From NCBI GenBank assembly GCA_949825025.1, contig OX463785.1, forward strand, positions 6,923,979 through 6,987,978: DNA of 64,000 nucleotides, given 5' to 3'. Source of the stretch: Siphlonurus alternatus. Taxonomy: Eukaryota > Arthropoda > Insecta > Ephemeroptera > Siphlonuridae. Below the pieces are notes generated by a model, which was given only the letters and a program-made list of their open reading frames with translations, made no database searches and was not told where the DNA came from. The position numbers and the translations under genes are program-made. Of the stretch, positions 1 through 12,099 are shown one piece after another (the first letter of the stretch is position 1; each line of letters begins with the position of its first letter).

Positions 1-72
1 TGTATTTGGTATCATATTTTCAAGATTTTTTGTTATAAGACATGACGCGCGCAGTCTTACTTTTTATGCCTT

Positions 73-360
73 AATATCATCCCTCGTTCGGAATAATGAG
101 CTATAGTAGAACCATCATATGGTCAGCGCTGTCTCTTTGATATGGCAGGTAAGAAAGGAATGCACATGCCAAAGTGACAGCGCTGACCATATGATGGCTC
201 TACTATATCTGTCTATCATAATTTCGTTGAAATAATAAGCTTTTTGCTATTTCAGGTGAGCGCAATTATGGGCTGTAAATATATATAAAATAAAGCTTAT
301 AAATGCGCTCAACTGAAATAGCAGATAGCTTATAATTCCATGCAGACGAGGGACGATATT
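73..360. mobile_element. Foldback element, family E, with a second foldback nested in it
   Basis: The ends are inverted copies of AATATC(A/G)TCCCTCGT followed by an AATAATGAGCT-like stretch. Inside are the family-specific segments ATTTCAGGTGAGCGCAATTATG and its mirrored partner around GCGCTCAACTGAAATAGCAG. No open frame is present, so this is a non-autonomous element. Related copies lie at 23.4, 25.3 and 43.9 kb. The left arm is interrupted by another element at 102-208. Confidence 0.75.
102..208. mobile_element. Short foldback element, family F, nested in family E
   Basis: A near-perfect inverted repeat with arms of about 30 bp: TAGTAGAACCATCATATGGT near 105 is mirrored as ACCATATGATGGCTCTACTA near 186, with GCGCTGTC/GACAGCGC further in. 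It sits in the left arm of a family E element and is flanked by TA, as expected for a Tc1/mariner-type or similar MITE. It is the younger insertion of the two. Confidence 0.7.
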
Positions 361-3112
361 GAATTGAAAAGTTCTATTGGTTGACTAATGCATTTTCCTT
401 CCCTATTTTTCTTTCAGAATAGTGCATAACGTTTGCATGTTGTTATTTTATATTAAAACATAAATTACGAAGACAAAATAATATTAATAAAAAAAATCTG
501 GCAATAAAGTGTTCTCCATGCTCACGATAGCGTGCAACTTCTTCAAAACACCGTGGAGTCTTGTTATAAACAAGGGACGAGGAACAAATTTTATAATATA
601 GTTTCTCTAAAGTTATATGTAAATATTGATCAAGTTTTGTACTTTTGAATAACACCATGGGAAACTCCCGATGTAAAACTTGAAATACAGAGAGCTTATT
701 TATTATAAGTTTTGACTGAAAATTAGTTTAACATTTTTGTTTTATCAATAATAAAAAAGCAATGGTAACTTTAATAAACTAAACTTTTCCATTAAATATT
801 TTTTAGTTTTATACAGGAATAAAAAATTCAATTTAAATTAAATATATGTGAATTAAATATTAATATTATAAAAAAATAAATATTTTTTATTTTAATTTGT
901 TTATTAACAATTAAATGTTAAATTTACAAAATTACTAATAAATTTGTTTGTAAAATATTTTAATATTGATTTAATATTTTCATTTGTTATTTATAGTTTT
1001 CGTGTTTTAATAAAATACTAATTTAATAAATAATATAATTCTTAAAATATTACCTAAAATATAATTTAACTGGGGTTTTTGAATTCTCTCTTCAAATCTA
1101 TCCTCAGGATTGTTTCACAGGTTTTTCACTCTTGATTTCAGAATTAAAAATAGAGCAATGAAATTGTTTAAATTGAACGTTTATTCTATTCTTTACGATT
1201 TGGTTCCGTAGAGATTCTTTTATCTAAACTTTACATTTCATTTCAAATAAAATGTGCAACTCGCTGGTAAATGTTAAAGGTAATTACAATTTTAATGTAT
1301 CAGGTAAAGTGAAATACTGATAAAACCAATACTTTACAATATTTCAATTATCTTTTTCAAATTTATCACAGCTATTAATGCATATTCGCGAACATACTTA
1401 TAGAGAGCTGTGGTAAGCTAGAGGTATGGAAAATTGAAATTTGTACCATTTTTATCTGATAGGTACTGTACATTGCACTTGAGGGCCTGGCGATCAAACG
1501 GCTGTTTAAACAATTACAAGTAAAGTTTAATTAGTTTCTTATCTCTTTTTACCGATAAAAAAGTGAATATGGCTCACATTTTATCGTCAGGCTCTCACTT
1601 TTATAAAATAATGACTGCATTTACTCCAAATGATACAGAGTTTGTTTTCGTTTTCAATAAAAAATAGACACTTTTCCTGAATGACTTGCGTAGATAGCCA
1701 ATTCTTAATTAATTATTATTGAGTTTAAGTTTTTTACACAGAAATATTACCTTTCAGCTAGTAACAAAAGCTCAAAAATGAAATGTGTTTTTTATTTTAA
1801 TATCTGAAGAAATTAATTTGAAAACATCTTTACTTTTCCATTCATTTAGGCATTCTTAATATCCTAATTATTTTGTAATTGTAATAGAAAATTTTGATCT
1901 CTAAAACTTCTTTCATAAATTGATTTTTCAACAGCAAATCTTTTTCCTGGATTTCGATAGGATGGGAACACCAAAAAATCAGCTGACTCGACCTCTCTTT
2001 AAAATACGCTATTCTGGTCAAAGATTGCATAAAGAATTTAAAAATCCAAACTTATATAATATGCATGCAGTGTAAAATTCAATTCATTCATACACCTATC
2101 TCCAGTACATTGTACTTTGTAATTATAAAGCAGTAAAGGAAATTAAATCTAAACCAAAAATTTTCTCGGTTTTACGTCCGCGACCTGAAGTCTGATGAAA
2201 ATTTGCTTTTGAACAAAATTTAGTACTGAAATACAGCATATATATCACGTCAATATAATTATCATCTATTTCTAAACTGTAGCAACCACAAGTAAAAGAT
2301 ATATAAAATTAATATAAAATATTTAATATATCATCATACAATTTATTATACCATTAAATCATATAATGGGGATAATTTTCAAGATTTTGTTTTGTAAAAA
2401 TAACTGTTTCGATTTTGATTCAATAATGGAGTCGCTATCAACATTTTTTTATACAGCAAAGAAGAAATTTATAAAATTTTGATAAGTATAATACGGATTC
2501 ATATTAATGAATATCATTGCCAAGTTCAACAACAACTCAAAACAAATTGGATTTGAGGTTGCATTTCCGGCACTCTCGTGACGTTGTGGTGAGAAGCCCT
2601 AGACGATAATCGGCTTTGTCAACATGTCAACTTTCCTCGTCAACTGAAAGGGAAATCGAATTGATTACACTCGATCAATATCGTACGCTACTATTTATAA
2701 TGTGGAGGAGCTATATATGTAGACTTGCTTTTGTTGTTTTGTATTTTTTATGATAGTCCTATATCAGCCAAAGAGAATTAAGTTAATTTAATACGTCAGG
2801 ATATTCATGTTTATCATATGAAAAGTCCATAAGCAAAATAAATTCTCTTAAAAAAAAATCTTATTTTTAATAATGAAATTATAGCACATGTATTTCTATA
2901 CATATATTTTTTTTATTTATGGTGCTTAAATTGAGACTAAAAAATTTTATCTTATAAATCATGTAACAACTTATGTAATAAATTTTAAAATAAAACAATA
3001 AAATCATGATTTGACGTAGGTTCCACGTGTTTTTATTTTCTTAATAAAAACATCACATTTCTATTAAATTAATTACACATAACAAAATGTATAAAATATT
3101 TAACGTAGGGAT
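361..3112. other. A+T-rich spacer without a recognisable gene
   Basis: The stretch is dominated by TTTAAT/AATAAA-like sequence. The two open frames of 60-70 codons (443-658 and 1842-2030, minus) have no domain, no biased composition and no convincing splice context. A slightly G+C-richer patch at about 2560-2700 contains no frame I can support. Confidence 0.6.
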
Positions 3113-3352
3113 AATTCCCCAGGCTTTGGACATCGCTTTGGTCCATTGAGAAAAAATAGAGGTGTCCGTCCAGTCCAGCCTCCGTCCTGACTGACTGAGG
3201 TTTTCCACGGTTCCCTCAGTCTCACTTCAGCGAATGTTGGGACGCGTAAGCATGCAGGCCGTGGCCACTATCCGTTCCCAACCTTATCCCTACCCAGTAC
3301 CCCGCTGACCCCGCCGCAAGCTCTTAGGGGTGTATCCTTGTAAAAAAAAAAA
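3113..3352 (+). mobile_element. SINE, 5S-headed family, 5'-truncated copy with poly(A) tail
   Basis: The sequence runs from the CCAGGCTTTGGACATC segment through a central domain (GAGGTTTTCCACGGTTCCC, then CGAATGTTGGGACG, then GGCCGTGGCC) to a CTTAGGGGTGTATCCTTGT end and an A-tract at 3341-3352. It matches the full-length minus-strand copy at 49501-49898 but lacks that copy's 5S rRNA-like head. This is the usual 5' truncation of retrotransposed copies. Confidence 0.8.
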
Positions 3353-4072
3353 ATTAACAATGAAATTTAAAATTGTAATTTCTTTAAATATTTGATAATA
3401 TAAAAATTGCATTAAAATAAATTTACACTTTATAAATTTTTTTAATTTTTCAATAAAATACTTTTACAGCAATACATGTAACTAATTATCTTTTAATATT
3501 TTGTTTTCACTTCAAATTTTTACACACGATTTTTAAACCCAAATCAAATAATAAACATTTTTGAATATGAATGAATTAGATTACATATCAGAATTAGACT
3601 TTTTAGCAATAAAATGCTTCGGCTATATAATTTATCCTTATTCAACACAATATGATTGTATTCTCGACTACATGAATCGTTAATATGTTGCAGCTCGAAC
3701 CGAAGATTTAATTGGAATTCATTTTCTACATAGTATCCTCACCTTCTTATAATTTATAATAAATTGTATAAAATATTTAAAAATGATGGTTTTAAAAACG
3801 GAAACAATAAACAAGAACTTTAATTAATTTCATTAAAATTTTTTATTAAAATTAATTTTAAATTAATGATTTATTTACAAATTTTAAATAATTTGTATAA
3901 TATATATATTATAAATTATGAACAAATATATTAATAACTTTTTATTTAAACTAAAGATGTGATATGGCTGGTTAATAATCACGCCACACGTAACAACACT
4001 ACGTATGCACACCTAGTAATAAAATTTACCTAATCGTGAGGTTATCTTACGCTTTAATAGATCGGGAGAACT

Positions 4073-4354
4073 GACCTCAAAATTTTGATTTGCAAAAGTG
4101 GAGAAAGGATGCGAAGTTATGCAGATTTTTTAAAGTCCAGGAACTATTTTTAAAAAATGATTGAAAGTCCATTTTATGACGTCACGAGGCGTCACTCATT
4201 AAGAAAAAGATAAGATTCAAAGCCTCGTGACGTCAAAAAATTAACTTTCAATAATTTTTTGAAATAGTTCCCGGGCTCTAAAAAATCTGAAAAAAATTGA
4301 GTAGCATAACTTTTTTATATCTTTTATCCATCTGCAGTGAAAATTTTTGAGGTT
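4073..4354. mobile_element. Foldback element, family A, copy 1
   Basis: Long inverted repeat. The arms share a GACCTCAAAATTTT-type end, an AAAGTTATGCAGA-type stretch and the GGAACTATTTTTAAAAAATG segment. Each arm carries TGACGTCA (4177-4184 and 4228-4235), with a short loop between them containing TTAAGAAAAAGATAAGA. No coding capacity. Confidence 0.8.
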
Positions 4355-5669
4355 GATACTCAAATCCATTAGTATGATTTATAAAAAATCTAGATTAAAA
4401 TTACCTGTAGTAAAGGCAACTAATTAAAAAAACTCTGAAGTTAAATCTGCACCAAGCTGAATTTGATATTATAAGTAAAGCAGCATATTTTCCCTTGTAT
4501 GGTAATGTATACACGACACAAGTGGACAGTTTTTGCTAGACAGAGTGTACCGAAGGGGTTTCAAAAAGTGTCTAAACACAGGTCTTACGGGTGACGTCAT
4601 ACAAGACGTTTGACATGAAGATATGAGTGATAAGAGAAACAGCATCGACTCACCTTTATTTTACAAATTCAAAACACATCGTTTGCCGATACGATGTAAA
4701 CAAGACACTTTTTAAAAAACCTTTGGTACTCTAAACATTTCTTACCAATCGATGACCAAGATACCTGGACCCACCTGAAACAAAAAGATCAGGTAATTAG
4801 AACAAAACTCAGGTGATGTATAGAAAAACATTATTTATTTAAACCCATTAGAGACTAGCGATGGTACCAAAACAGTTTTAACGATATCAATAATACTAAG
4901 TATTTTAAAAAATATTTTAACTGTTGAGACAACTATCTGCAAAAAAAAAAAAAAAAAAAAAAAAAAATATTCAGTTTCTAATGGATTATTCTCATTCGCT
5001 GTATACTCTGTATAGGATACCATACGGCATACAGATTAAGACACATCATTAAAAAAAAATAATAAAAAAAGTTGATATACTGGCGCCCCATGCAGGTAAA
5101 TTGAAAGGAGTTTATTTGGCAGTATTTTTTGCTGAAATATTCGTAAGAGGAGGAAATTGATTTTACAAAGTAAGTTTAATCCACTATACGTACAATGTTT
5201 TGGCTCAAAGCTAATGAAAAAAGTTGGATATTTATTTTAATATGGATTTTCTCTATACCCTGTCAAGTAAGCTTCATAATTTTTCTGTGGTTTTATTCTC
5301 TTAATTTAGAGACAGCAAAAGAAATTGTTTGAAATATAAGTAATATAACATGACAATAATATAAGAAAAAGTTTAAAAATAAGGAATATCAATAAACCTC
5401 GCTATAAATGAAAATAACATTAAAAAAATATTGACTCTTAGAACTTTTGTTTTAAGTAATTTATTTTCATATCGTGGGAATTTTCGTTCACCACGCAGAC
5501 TCCGTAGCTTGTGATGCCGACTGTACTATTGACGGAGATGGGACGTGTACACTTTTATTGCCGGATCAATCTAGCTGAACACGAGACTACGTGGAAAATA
5601 AATAAAATACCGCCGTTCTTATTGACGAGCTACAATTCGGGAAGTCTCAAAAGTTATCCCTCCCTAAAG
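4355..5669. other. Spacer with a weak inverted repeat and an A-tract
   Basis: An imperfect inverted repeat spans about 4547-4730 (GGGGTTTCAAAAAGTGTCT against AGACACTTTTTAAAAAACC, written in the sense needed for pairing), with a TGACGTCA site at 4592-4599 in its loop. An uninterrupted A-tract occupies 4941-4967. A G+C-richer patch at 5490-5640 has no supported frame. The minus frame 4835-5023 is read through the A-tract and is not a gene. Confidence 0.5.
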
Positions 5670-6027
5670 CTCCAATAGAAAAAAAAATTGAAATGAGGTA
5701 TTAGAATGTGAAAATTTTAGTGGCTTAATCGAAAGAAGGCATAAAAATATGGTAATGTGAATTTTTTTTCAGATTTTTCTGAGACCGGAAACTATTTCTA
5801 AAAAATTATTGAAAGTCTATTTTATGACGTCACGGGCGGCACTCCTTAAGAAAAAGGATAGGGCAGTGCCACCCGTGACGTCATAAAATAGACTTTCAAT
5901 AATTTTTTAAAAATAGTTCCCGGTCTCAGAAAAATCTGAAAAAAATTCACATTATCATATTTTTACCCCTTCTTTCGATTAAGCCACTAAAATTTTCACA
6001 TTCTAATATCTCATTTCAATTTTGGAG
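5670..6027. mobile_element. Foldback element, family A, copy 2 (the most symmetric)
   Basis: Arms of about 160 bp pair almost perfectly. Outer ends contain ATTGAAATGAG and GTGAAAATTTTAGTGGCTTA, inner arms contain ATAGACTTTCAATAA and the mirrored TGACGTCA sites at 5825-5832 and 5876-5883. The loop is TTAAGAAAAAGGATAGG-like. As RNA it would form a very long hairpin. Confidence 0.88.
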
Positions 6028-9000
6028 AAGGTCAATTCTCACGATACGTAACAAACCCCTAAAAAATTACAAGTTCCCCATGTGTTCACTATAGATTGAT
6101 AATAAAAAAAACAATTGTAAATTCGTGATGTATGTATTATAGTGTATTATACTGTATAGACTTGTATTGTAAAACCGTTTTAATGTAATTTCTAATGTAG
6201 ATTCAACATATAGAACTCCCAGTATTTGAAGGCATTTGGATTCTATGGGAGATTTTACTTTTTTCTCTAAGGATTTTCTTATCCCTTTTCAAACAAAATT
6301 ATAAATGTTTGGTAATTTTTCTATAATAAAATCTATTGTTAAATTTTTAAATATTTTTATTCAACATAAATATAATAAAATGTTCTTTTAACATGATAAT
6401 ATATTGACGGCAAAGTCATATCTGAGAACTCCCCATGATATGGTCATTAAATTTCATTTAGAACTATAATGACTTAGTAATCTTAGTATAATAAAATGTC
6501 ATTCATTTGACATTTATCAATTTGAAAAACAAAGCTACACGCCCGCCGTTAATTGACATACTTCAACCTTCTACTCAATTTTCCGACATTTCTAGGTAAA
6601 TTTTTATATTCACATATAAACCATATTTATTCTGATTAAAAATGTAGCACCCTTCACATTTCGCTTTCCGGTTAAATTAGGGTTATAAGTACTGAGGCAA
6701 TCTCATATATCTGACTCAACTCAATTAGTATTTATTACCTTATGATGGTATTCAATCCAACTCATAATTATGAAAATTTATAAAAATTATTAGTTAAATT
6801 TGTCTTTAATTTTTTAACTAAAATATCTAAATTATATAACTATGTATCATATTAGAATTGTTTTGAAAATTTAATATTTTTACAATTTTTTATTTAAATA
6901 TTATTAAAGAAACATATAAAAGACATCTTGTAAGAAATAAACGAACTAACTGCACAGCTAGCATTTTAAAATATAGAACATAGGTGGCAGCACCTACAAG
7001 AAAACAAAGCGGACCAAGGAAAGTAGTTAGCATGTCAATCAATTCAAACATCATTTGTAGCAATCTGTTTAGAGTAGGGAGTTGTGAGTTGTGAGGGAGA
7101 CGTAGGGATTAATTTTCTTAACACATAAAATAAATGACAAATGGTTGAACCCTTGCTATGGCGTGGTAAAATAAGTAATATGTTAATATTTGAATACGTT
7201 CCAAAAATTAAAAAATCAGATGCGCGGTGCGCGCATGTTTTTTAAGCGGGATCCGACATCAATTATTAATTATCATTGATTTATTTGCATAAGAAATAGA
7301 AGAATTGCCACAATTAATTCAATTTATTTATGAATGTTTCATTTTTATAATATTAAATATTATATTTTTATTTAAATAAAAGGGATTTGAAATTAGGTCG
7401 TCAAGTATATGGATATTACACATTACTAACTGCGTATATAAGTTGTTTGGACGAACACCAAATTAAAATTATTTAGTTCCCTTTAATTCCAGATTTTATC
7501 ACCAGATGTCAATGCCCGCGGTGTGTCTGTTATATCACGTGACTGAATTTGTTACCATGACAACGAAAAAAGAGGTTGTAGATTTCTAGAGTGGATCTTA
7601 GTAATTAACGAAATAGGCAAATTGCAGCTAATGCATAAATGCATATATTAGTATAAAATATATGACAATCCTGTGTCATTGCAATAATTATATACATCCC
7701 CTAGTTGAAAAATAACGTCTTCAACTTATCCTTTACACGTCCAAACCTAATCTTTTCAAATTTAAAACACATCTTATTTCCTCTTCGCTCAAAGTGAGAA
7801 TGAAATAGAGACGATGTTTCTAATTTTATATATATAATATATGCTAAAGATTAGAGGAAAAAATACGTAATCTCGTCTTTCTCTCTCGTTTTTTCCTCTA
7901 ATATGGTGCAAAATAAGAGGGAATTAGACGTGGAGAGAGCTTAATTGCGAATAAAAGATTAAATTTTATTTCAACTCGGGTCCTGGATAGATGTTTAATT
8001 TATAATGTCCCTTTATAGCTAATGTAACTTAAGATTTTTTTTAAGTAGTATGGCCAAATTAAGGTGCAAATCATACAGTTAAAAGCATCAGATCTCTGAA
8101 AGAAATGTAGTTCAACTCAAGTTTTTTTATTTTATGATTATGTTTTACAACCGGAAAATTTCAAACTATTTTTAATAATGCTACCAAATTTGGTATAGCA
8201 ATTTATCATGACTTCTGTATAATTATATTCCTACATGATTTGAGTGGCATCACAAATTAGATCTGTTTTTATATTATTTATTTGAATATAACATAAATTC
8301 TGATAGGCATGCATGTATAAGTCCTTGTAGAAAATTTATTCAAAAGATTAGTCCAAATAGCTTTTACCGCACCTTGCAATTTCTTAGCGAAATTATAAAA
8401 TCACTTTATTTTTGTACGTGTTTTCAGAAATAGTATGTAAAGTTAACATAAGCCGGTTTGTGTTTACTTTAATTATATTTATGTTCTTGTAATTTAATGG
8501 TTTTTACATGCTGAATATAAATTTCAGTTTTCAATGTTGAAAACAATAAAACTCCTCTTTAAAATAGCATAATAATGGTTTTAAGTTTGCTAACAAATCC
8601 TGTTATATTTCAGTCTGTAGTAAAATTGATATGACTTAACTTCTCACCTTAGACAATTTCCCTTATTAATAGATAGAAAAAGCATCAATTTATTGTTCGA
8701 ATAGACGTGATGGACAACCTTCGTGTTTTTTTATTGTAAATATGCATGAATAGAGGACCATGATTTATATATTTTCGTTCTTTTCTTTTCCAGATTTTTT
8801 AAAACTCTCCATCCTTTAAAATCAGGCGTAAAGACGCTGAGACGTTGTAGCCATCAAACAACGTCTTTACTTATGCTTGCGTGTTAAATATTTGTATGAC
8901 TATGACGTCATAGCGTTTTGCAGCATGATTTTTTGCTTATTGGAGGGTTTAAAAAATACGACAAAAAGATTGTCAATATATAACTTCAGATCCTCTATCT

Positions 9001-9708
9001 AAATATGCAATGAAAAAATTAATGAAGTTTGTCCATTGTTTATCTTTTTTTGTACGGGGCGACAGTTTTACATTGTTAGCATTGTTGTCATTATATGGAA
9101 GATCCAACAATGGTACAATGTTATTGCGAGCAGAATGTTTCAAATTCCAAACCATTCTAAATTCATGCGCACGCTGCAGAAAAAATAAATTAGATTCAAC
9201 TCCCGTACAATAATGTTATTTAATTATTATAAAATTGACCGTTAAGTTTAGCTGGTATCCACTCTAGCAACAACGCAACCTCTTTTTATTCTCGAGTGAC
9301 AGCCAAGTTGTTTTTAACTCCCCTACTTCCTCAATCTGTGGCTCGTGCAGGTCAGCATATATTATGCATTTTCACTGCAACCAATTTAAATTTCTGCATT
9401 AATTAAGGATAATAGTGGGAACCAACAAGCTAAACATTGTATACGAACCCATTTAAATGGCCTTTTAAAAATTAGCATATTTCACGTCAGAATAAAAACA
9501 ATGTTGTATTGTTGTTTAAAATTTTATTAATGGAAACACGTGTTTGTTTTGATTGTTTTTTTGTTTTTTTTGTTTATTAAAAAGAAAATAATAAGGAATT
9601 TAATTAATTAATTATTTAATTAAAAAAAAAAATATTTGCATATGCACATAATTATCGTCATTTTAATGATAATTGTTCATGTCGTACTAACGAAGAATAA
9701 TTAATTAG
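6028..9708. other. A+T-rich spacer, 3.7 kb
   Basis: No gene seen. It holds a patch AGGTGGCAGCACC near 6984, a short hairpin at about 8827-8872 (GTAAAGACG...GACGTTG mirrored as CAACGTCTTTAC) and a TGACGTCA site at 8903-8910. Frames of 60-67 codons overlap on opposite strands at 8973-9213; neither shows a domain or a splice context, so I treat both as chance. Confidence 0.5.
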
Positions 9709-9921
9709 TACAGTCCAACAAATGTAAGGTTACCGCCGGAATTAGCCGGAAGTGGAAAGGTTTTAGCTAAACTATGAGCTTGAAAATCCAAAACTTTGCA
9801 GAATAGTTCAAAATTCCTAATTCAAATTGCAAATTTTTAGGTTCAAAACTGAACTAGAAGATCCAGAAACCTTCCCCTTCCGGCTACTTCCTGTGGTAAT
9901 CTTACATTTGTTGAACTGTAT
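9709..9921. mobile_element. Foldback element, family G, copy 1
   Basis: Ends TACAGTCCAACAAATGTAAG and the mirrored CTTACATTTGTTGAACTGTA. Sub-terminal arms carry ACCGCCGGAATTAGCCGGAAG opposite CTTCCGGCTACTTCC, separated by an A+T-rich loop. Non-coding. It lies about 20 bp from copy 2. Confidence 0.82.
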
Positions 9922-9940
9922 GAATTCCTTTTTCTAATTG

Positions 9941-10154
9941 CAGTCAAATTTATTTAACATTTCCACCGGAAGTAGCCGGAAGTGAGAGGTTTCCGGTCTT
10001 GCTATTCATGTCTGAGTTTTGATATTTTTGAAAATAAGTCAGTACTTTAATAACAAACCTTTCTGTAAAATTTTACTTTTCAAATACGAATTGAAAGGAC
10101 AGAAACCCTACACTTCCGGTTACTTCCGGTGGGAATATAAAATTAATTTGACTG
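9941..10154. mobile_element. Foldback element, family G, copy 2
   Basis: CAGTCAAATTTATTTAACAT at the left pairs with AAATTAATTTGACTG at the right. Inner arms have CACCGGAAGTAGCCGGAAGT and its mirror ACTTCCGGTTACTTCCGGTG. It is the near neighbour of copy 1, so the pair shows local clustering of one family. Confidence 0.82.
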
Positions 10155-10495
10155 TGTATGGTTTTTGCTCCAGTAAATAATGGACAAAAAACAAATTTTG
10201 ATTATTCAGTTCGTTCCTCTTTAAGATGAAGTTTTAATTGGGTTATTTTTTTTTTTATTCAGTATGTATAATATATTACCAGCTGTTAAGTTTCTAAATA
10301 TTCTAATATGACATGATGGTTGTAAAATGCATTTGATAATATAGAAAATTAAACCATAACTACAAGAAAGCAAAGAACATGTGATATAATATATTTGGCA
10401 ATCTTTGTAGAGATTGAAAATTTAATGTTATATATATGCTGGCGTGATTTAATTCATAATATTTATTGTTTTTTTGTTTCTTGAATGTACAGTCG

Positions 10496-10617
10496 TCGCC
10501 TCGGAAAATTTCCATTCGCAACCTTGTTAATCACCATGCCTCGTAAGAATAACACATGGTGATTAACACGACTACAAGTGGGACATTTTCCAAGCAACGA
10601 GTGTACATTACAACTAT
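10496..10617. mobile_element. Foldback element, family H, copy 1
   Basis: TGTACA-type ends, CGTCGCCTCGGAAAATTTCC in the left arm and GGACATTTTCCAAGCAACG in the right. The inner arms contain TTAATCACCATG and CATGGTGATTAA. Related copies are at 52.05 and 52.24 kb. Confidence 0.75.
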
Positions 10618-10686
10618 TAGACAGGTCAAATTATCGTATTTGCAACCCAATGGCGTGTCACTATATATATGTTATAAACGCTAATG

Positions 10687-10913
10687 GCGGCTTTGGACCA
10701 TTGCACTTCCGGTTCATTGACAAAAGCTGTAGCGTCCATCCTGGCTGAGGTTTCCACGTTTCCCTCAGCCGCAGGCAAATGCCGGGATGGATTTGCAAGG
10801 CCGTGGCCGCCCCCGTTCCAGAAGAGCCCGCGAAACGCTCAAGTTAGGGTTTCGGAAGGTTCGGGGTTTCAAAGTAGTATGTAATTAGTAAATAGAAGTA
10901 CCCAATAGGGTTT

Positions 10914-10947
<34 letters not shown>
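10687..10947 (+). mobile_element. SINE, diverged member of the 5S-headed family, with poly(A) tail
   Basis: It aligns to the SINE at 3113-3352: GGCTTTGGACC at the start, GGCTGAGGTTTCCACG, then GCAAATGCCGGGATGG and GGCCGTGGCCGCC. It then differs in its 3' part and ends in an A-tract at about 10918-10946. The plus-strand frame of 66 codons here (10684-10884) is only the SINE read as protein. Confidence 0.7.
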
Positions 10948-10948
<1 letters not shown>

Positions 10949-11500
10949 AACGCTAATAGCAAAATATGTTGTAGTAAGCTGATGGCATTATATACAGTAT
11001 AATAAATTAAATATTCAAATATAACATCAATAAAACTTAATAACTTACAAATAATACTAATATAGAATTTACCATTAATATAGATGTTTTTATCAGAAAA
11101 ATTATAGTATAAATTTTATATGGGTCAGCCCTCATATCATATAAATAATTAATATATTTAGAAAAACTTCATGCAACACATATTTATAATTCCACATTAA
11201 AGCATTATAAATGTTACAGTAGTTACAATTTATATAAATAATATTTGGCGTCTTATTCTGAAACTAAAGTGCATATCGAATCAATGAAAGCAAGTCTTGG
11301 AATTTATAAAATAAAAAGAGCATGCATGAATTATCGTGTATATTTAGTTAGTGACGTCACACATGCACGCAATTTGATGTATATACGAGCTACAGGTTAG
11401 TGATGTATCAGAAAATCTGACGTGAAACCGGAAGTGAGGATAAATGTCTTTACTATGACATATTTTTATCTTGTTTTATTAAATTAGTAATGGAATAATA
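10948..11500. other. A+T-rich spacer
   Basis: No gene or repeat with clear ends. A single TGACGTCA lies at 11352-11359 in an otherwise A+T-rich setting. Confidence 0.5.
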
Positions 11501-11666
11501 TAATGGGCGGGATTCACGAAGCAGTTAGCCAGGTTTATAACCAAGTTTATAGCTTAACCACGTTTAACTATACCTATTATACGTGTTAAACCATCTAGTT
11601 AAACGTGGTTAAGCTAAACTTGGTTAGAAATAACCTCCCAAACTGCTTCGTGAATCGCATCCATTA
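11501..11666. mobile_element. Foldback element, family B, copy 1
   Basis: Terminal inverted repeats TAATGGGCGGGATTCACGAA and, mirrored, TTCGTGAATCGCATCCATTA. The arms continue through GCAGTTAGCCAGGTTT and AACCACGTTTAACTA, with a short loop around ACGTGTTAAACC. It abuts copy 2 directly. Confidence 0.88.
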
Positions 11667-11823
11667 ATGGGTGCGATTCATAATGCAGTTATAGCCAGGT
11701 TTCTAACCACGTTTCGCTTAACCACGTTTAACTATACCTGTTTTACGTGTTTAACTACCCTAGTTAAACGTGGTTAAGCTAAACGTGGTTAGAAACCTGG
11801 CTAACTGCTTCGTGAATCGATTA
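11665..11823. mobile_element. Foldback element, family B, copy 2, abutting copy 1
   Basis: Left end TAATGGGTGCGATTCATAAT, right end mirrored as AACTGCTTCGTGAATCGATTA. The inner arms CCACGTTTAACTA and TAGTTAAACGTGG flank a loop of about 25 bp. The TAAT bases are shared with copy 1, as when one element uses the other's target bases. Confidence 0.88.
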
Positions 11824-11886
11824 TATTTAAGTGTAAGTTTAAAGGACCATTGTTAAAAAATATTTCCGCACATGAAAAATATTTTT

Positions 11887-12099
11887 AAAATGTTCTCCTC
11901 TACATCCCCTATCAATAAAGCTAAAATATCAGGTGCAAATTTGATCTTATTTTTTAATTTTTAAAGTTGACTTATTTAACATGGAGAAAGTAACTTAATT
12001 CTATGAAAGAAAATTCAGAACTCGAAAACTAGTTTGAATTTGTGTTTGTGTACCTGATATTTTAGCTACTGATAGGGGATGTAGAGGAGAACATTTTAA
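11887..12099. mobile_element. Foldback element, family C, degraded copy
   Basis: Arms AAATGTTCTCCTCTACATCC, with CTAAAATATCAGGT further in, pair with ACCTGATATTTTAGCTACTG and GGATGTAGAGGAGAACATTT. The same sequence lies in the better-preserved element at 48003-48356. The outermost ends here are eroded. Confidence 0.78.

Noticed and set aside
7730..7960. Possible long inverted repeat with CCTCTAAT-type arms
   Set aside because: Pairing is patchy and no ends could be defined.
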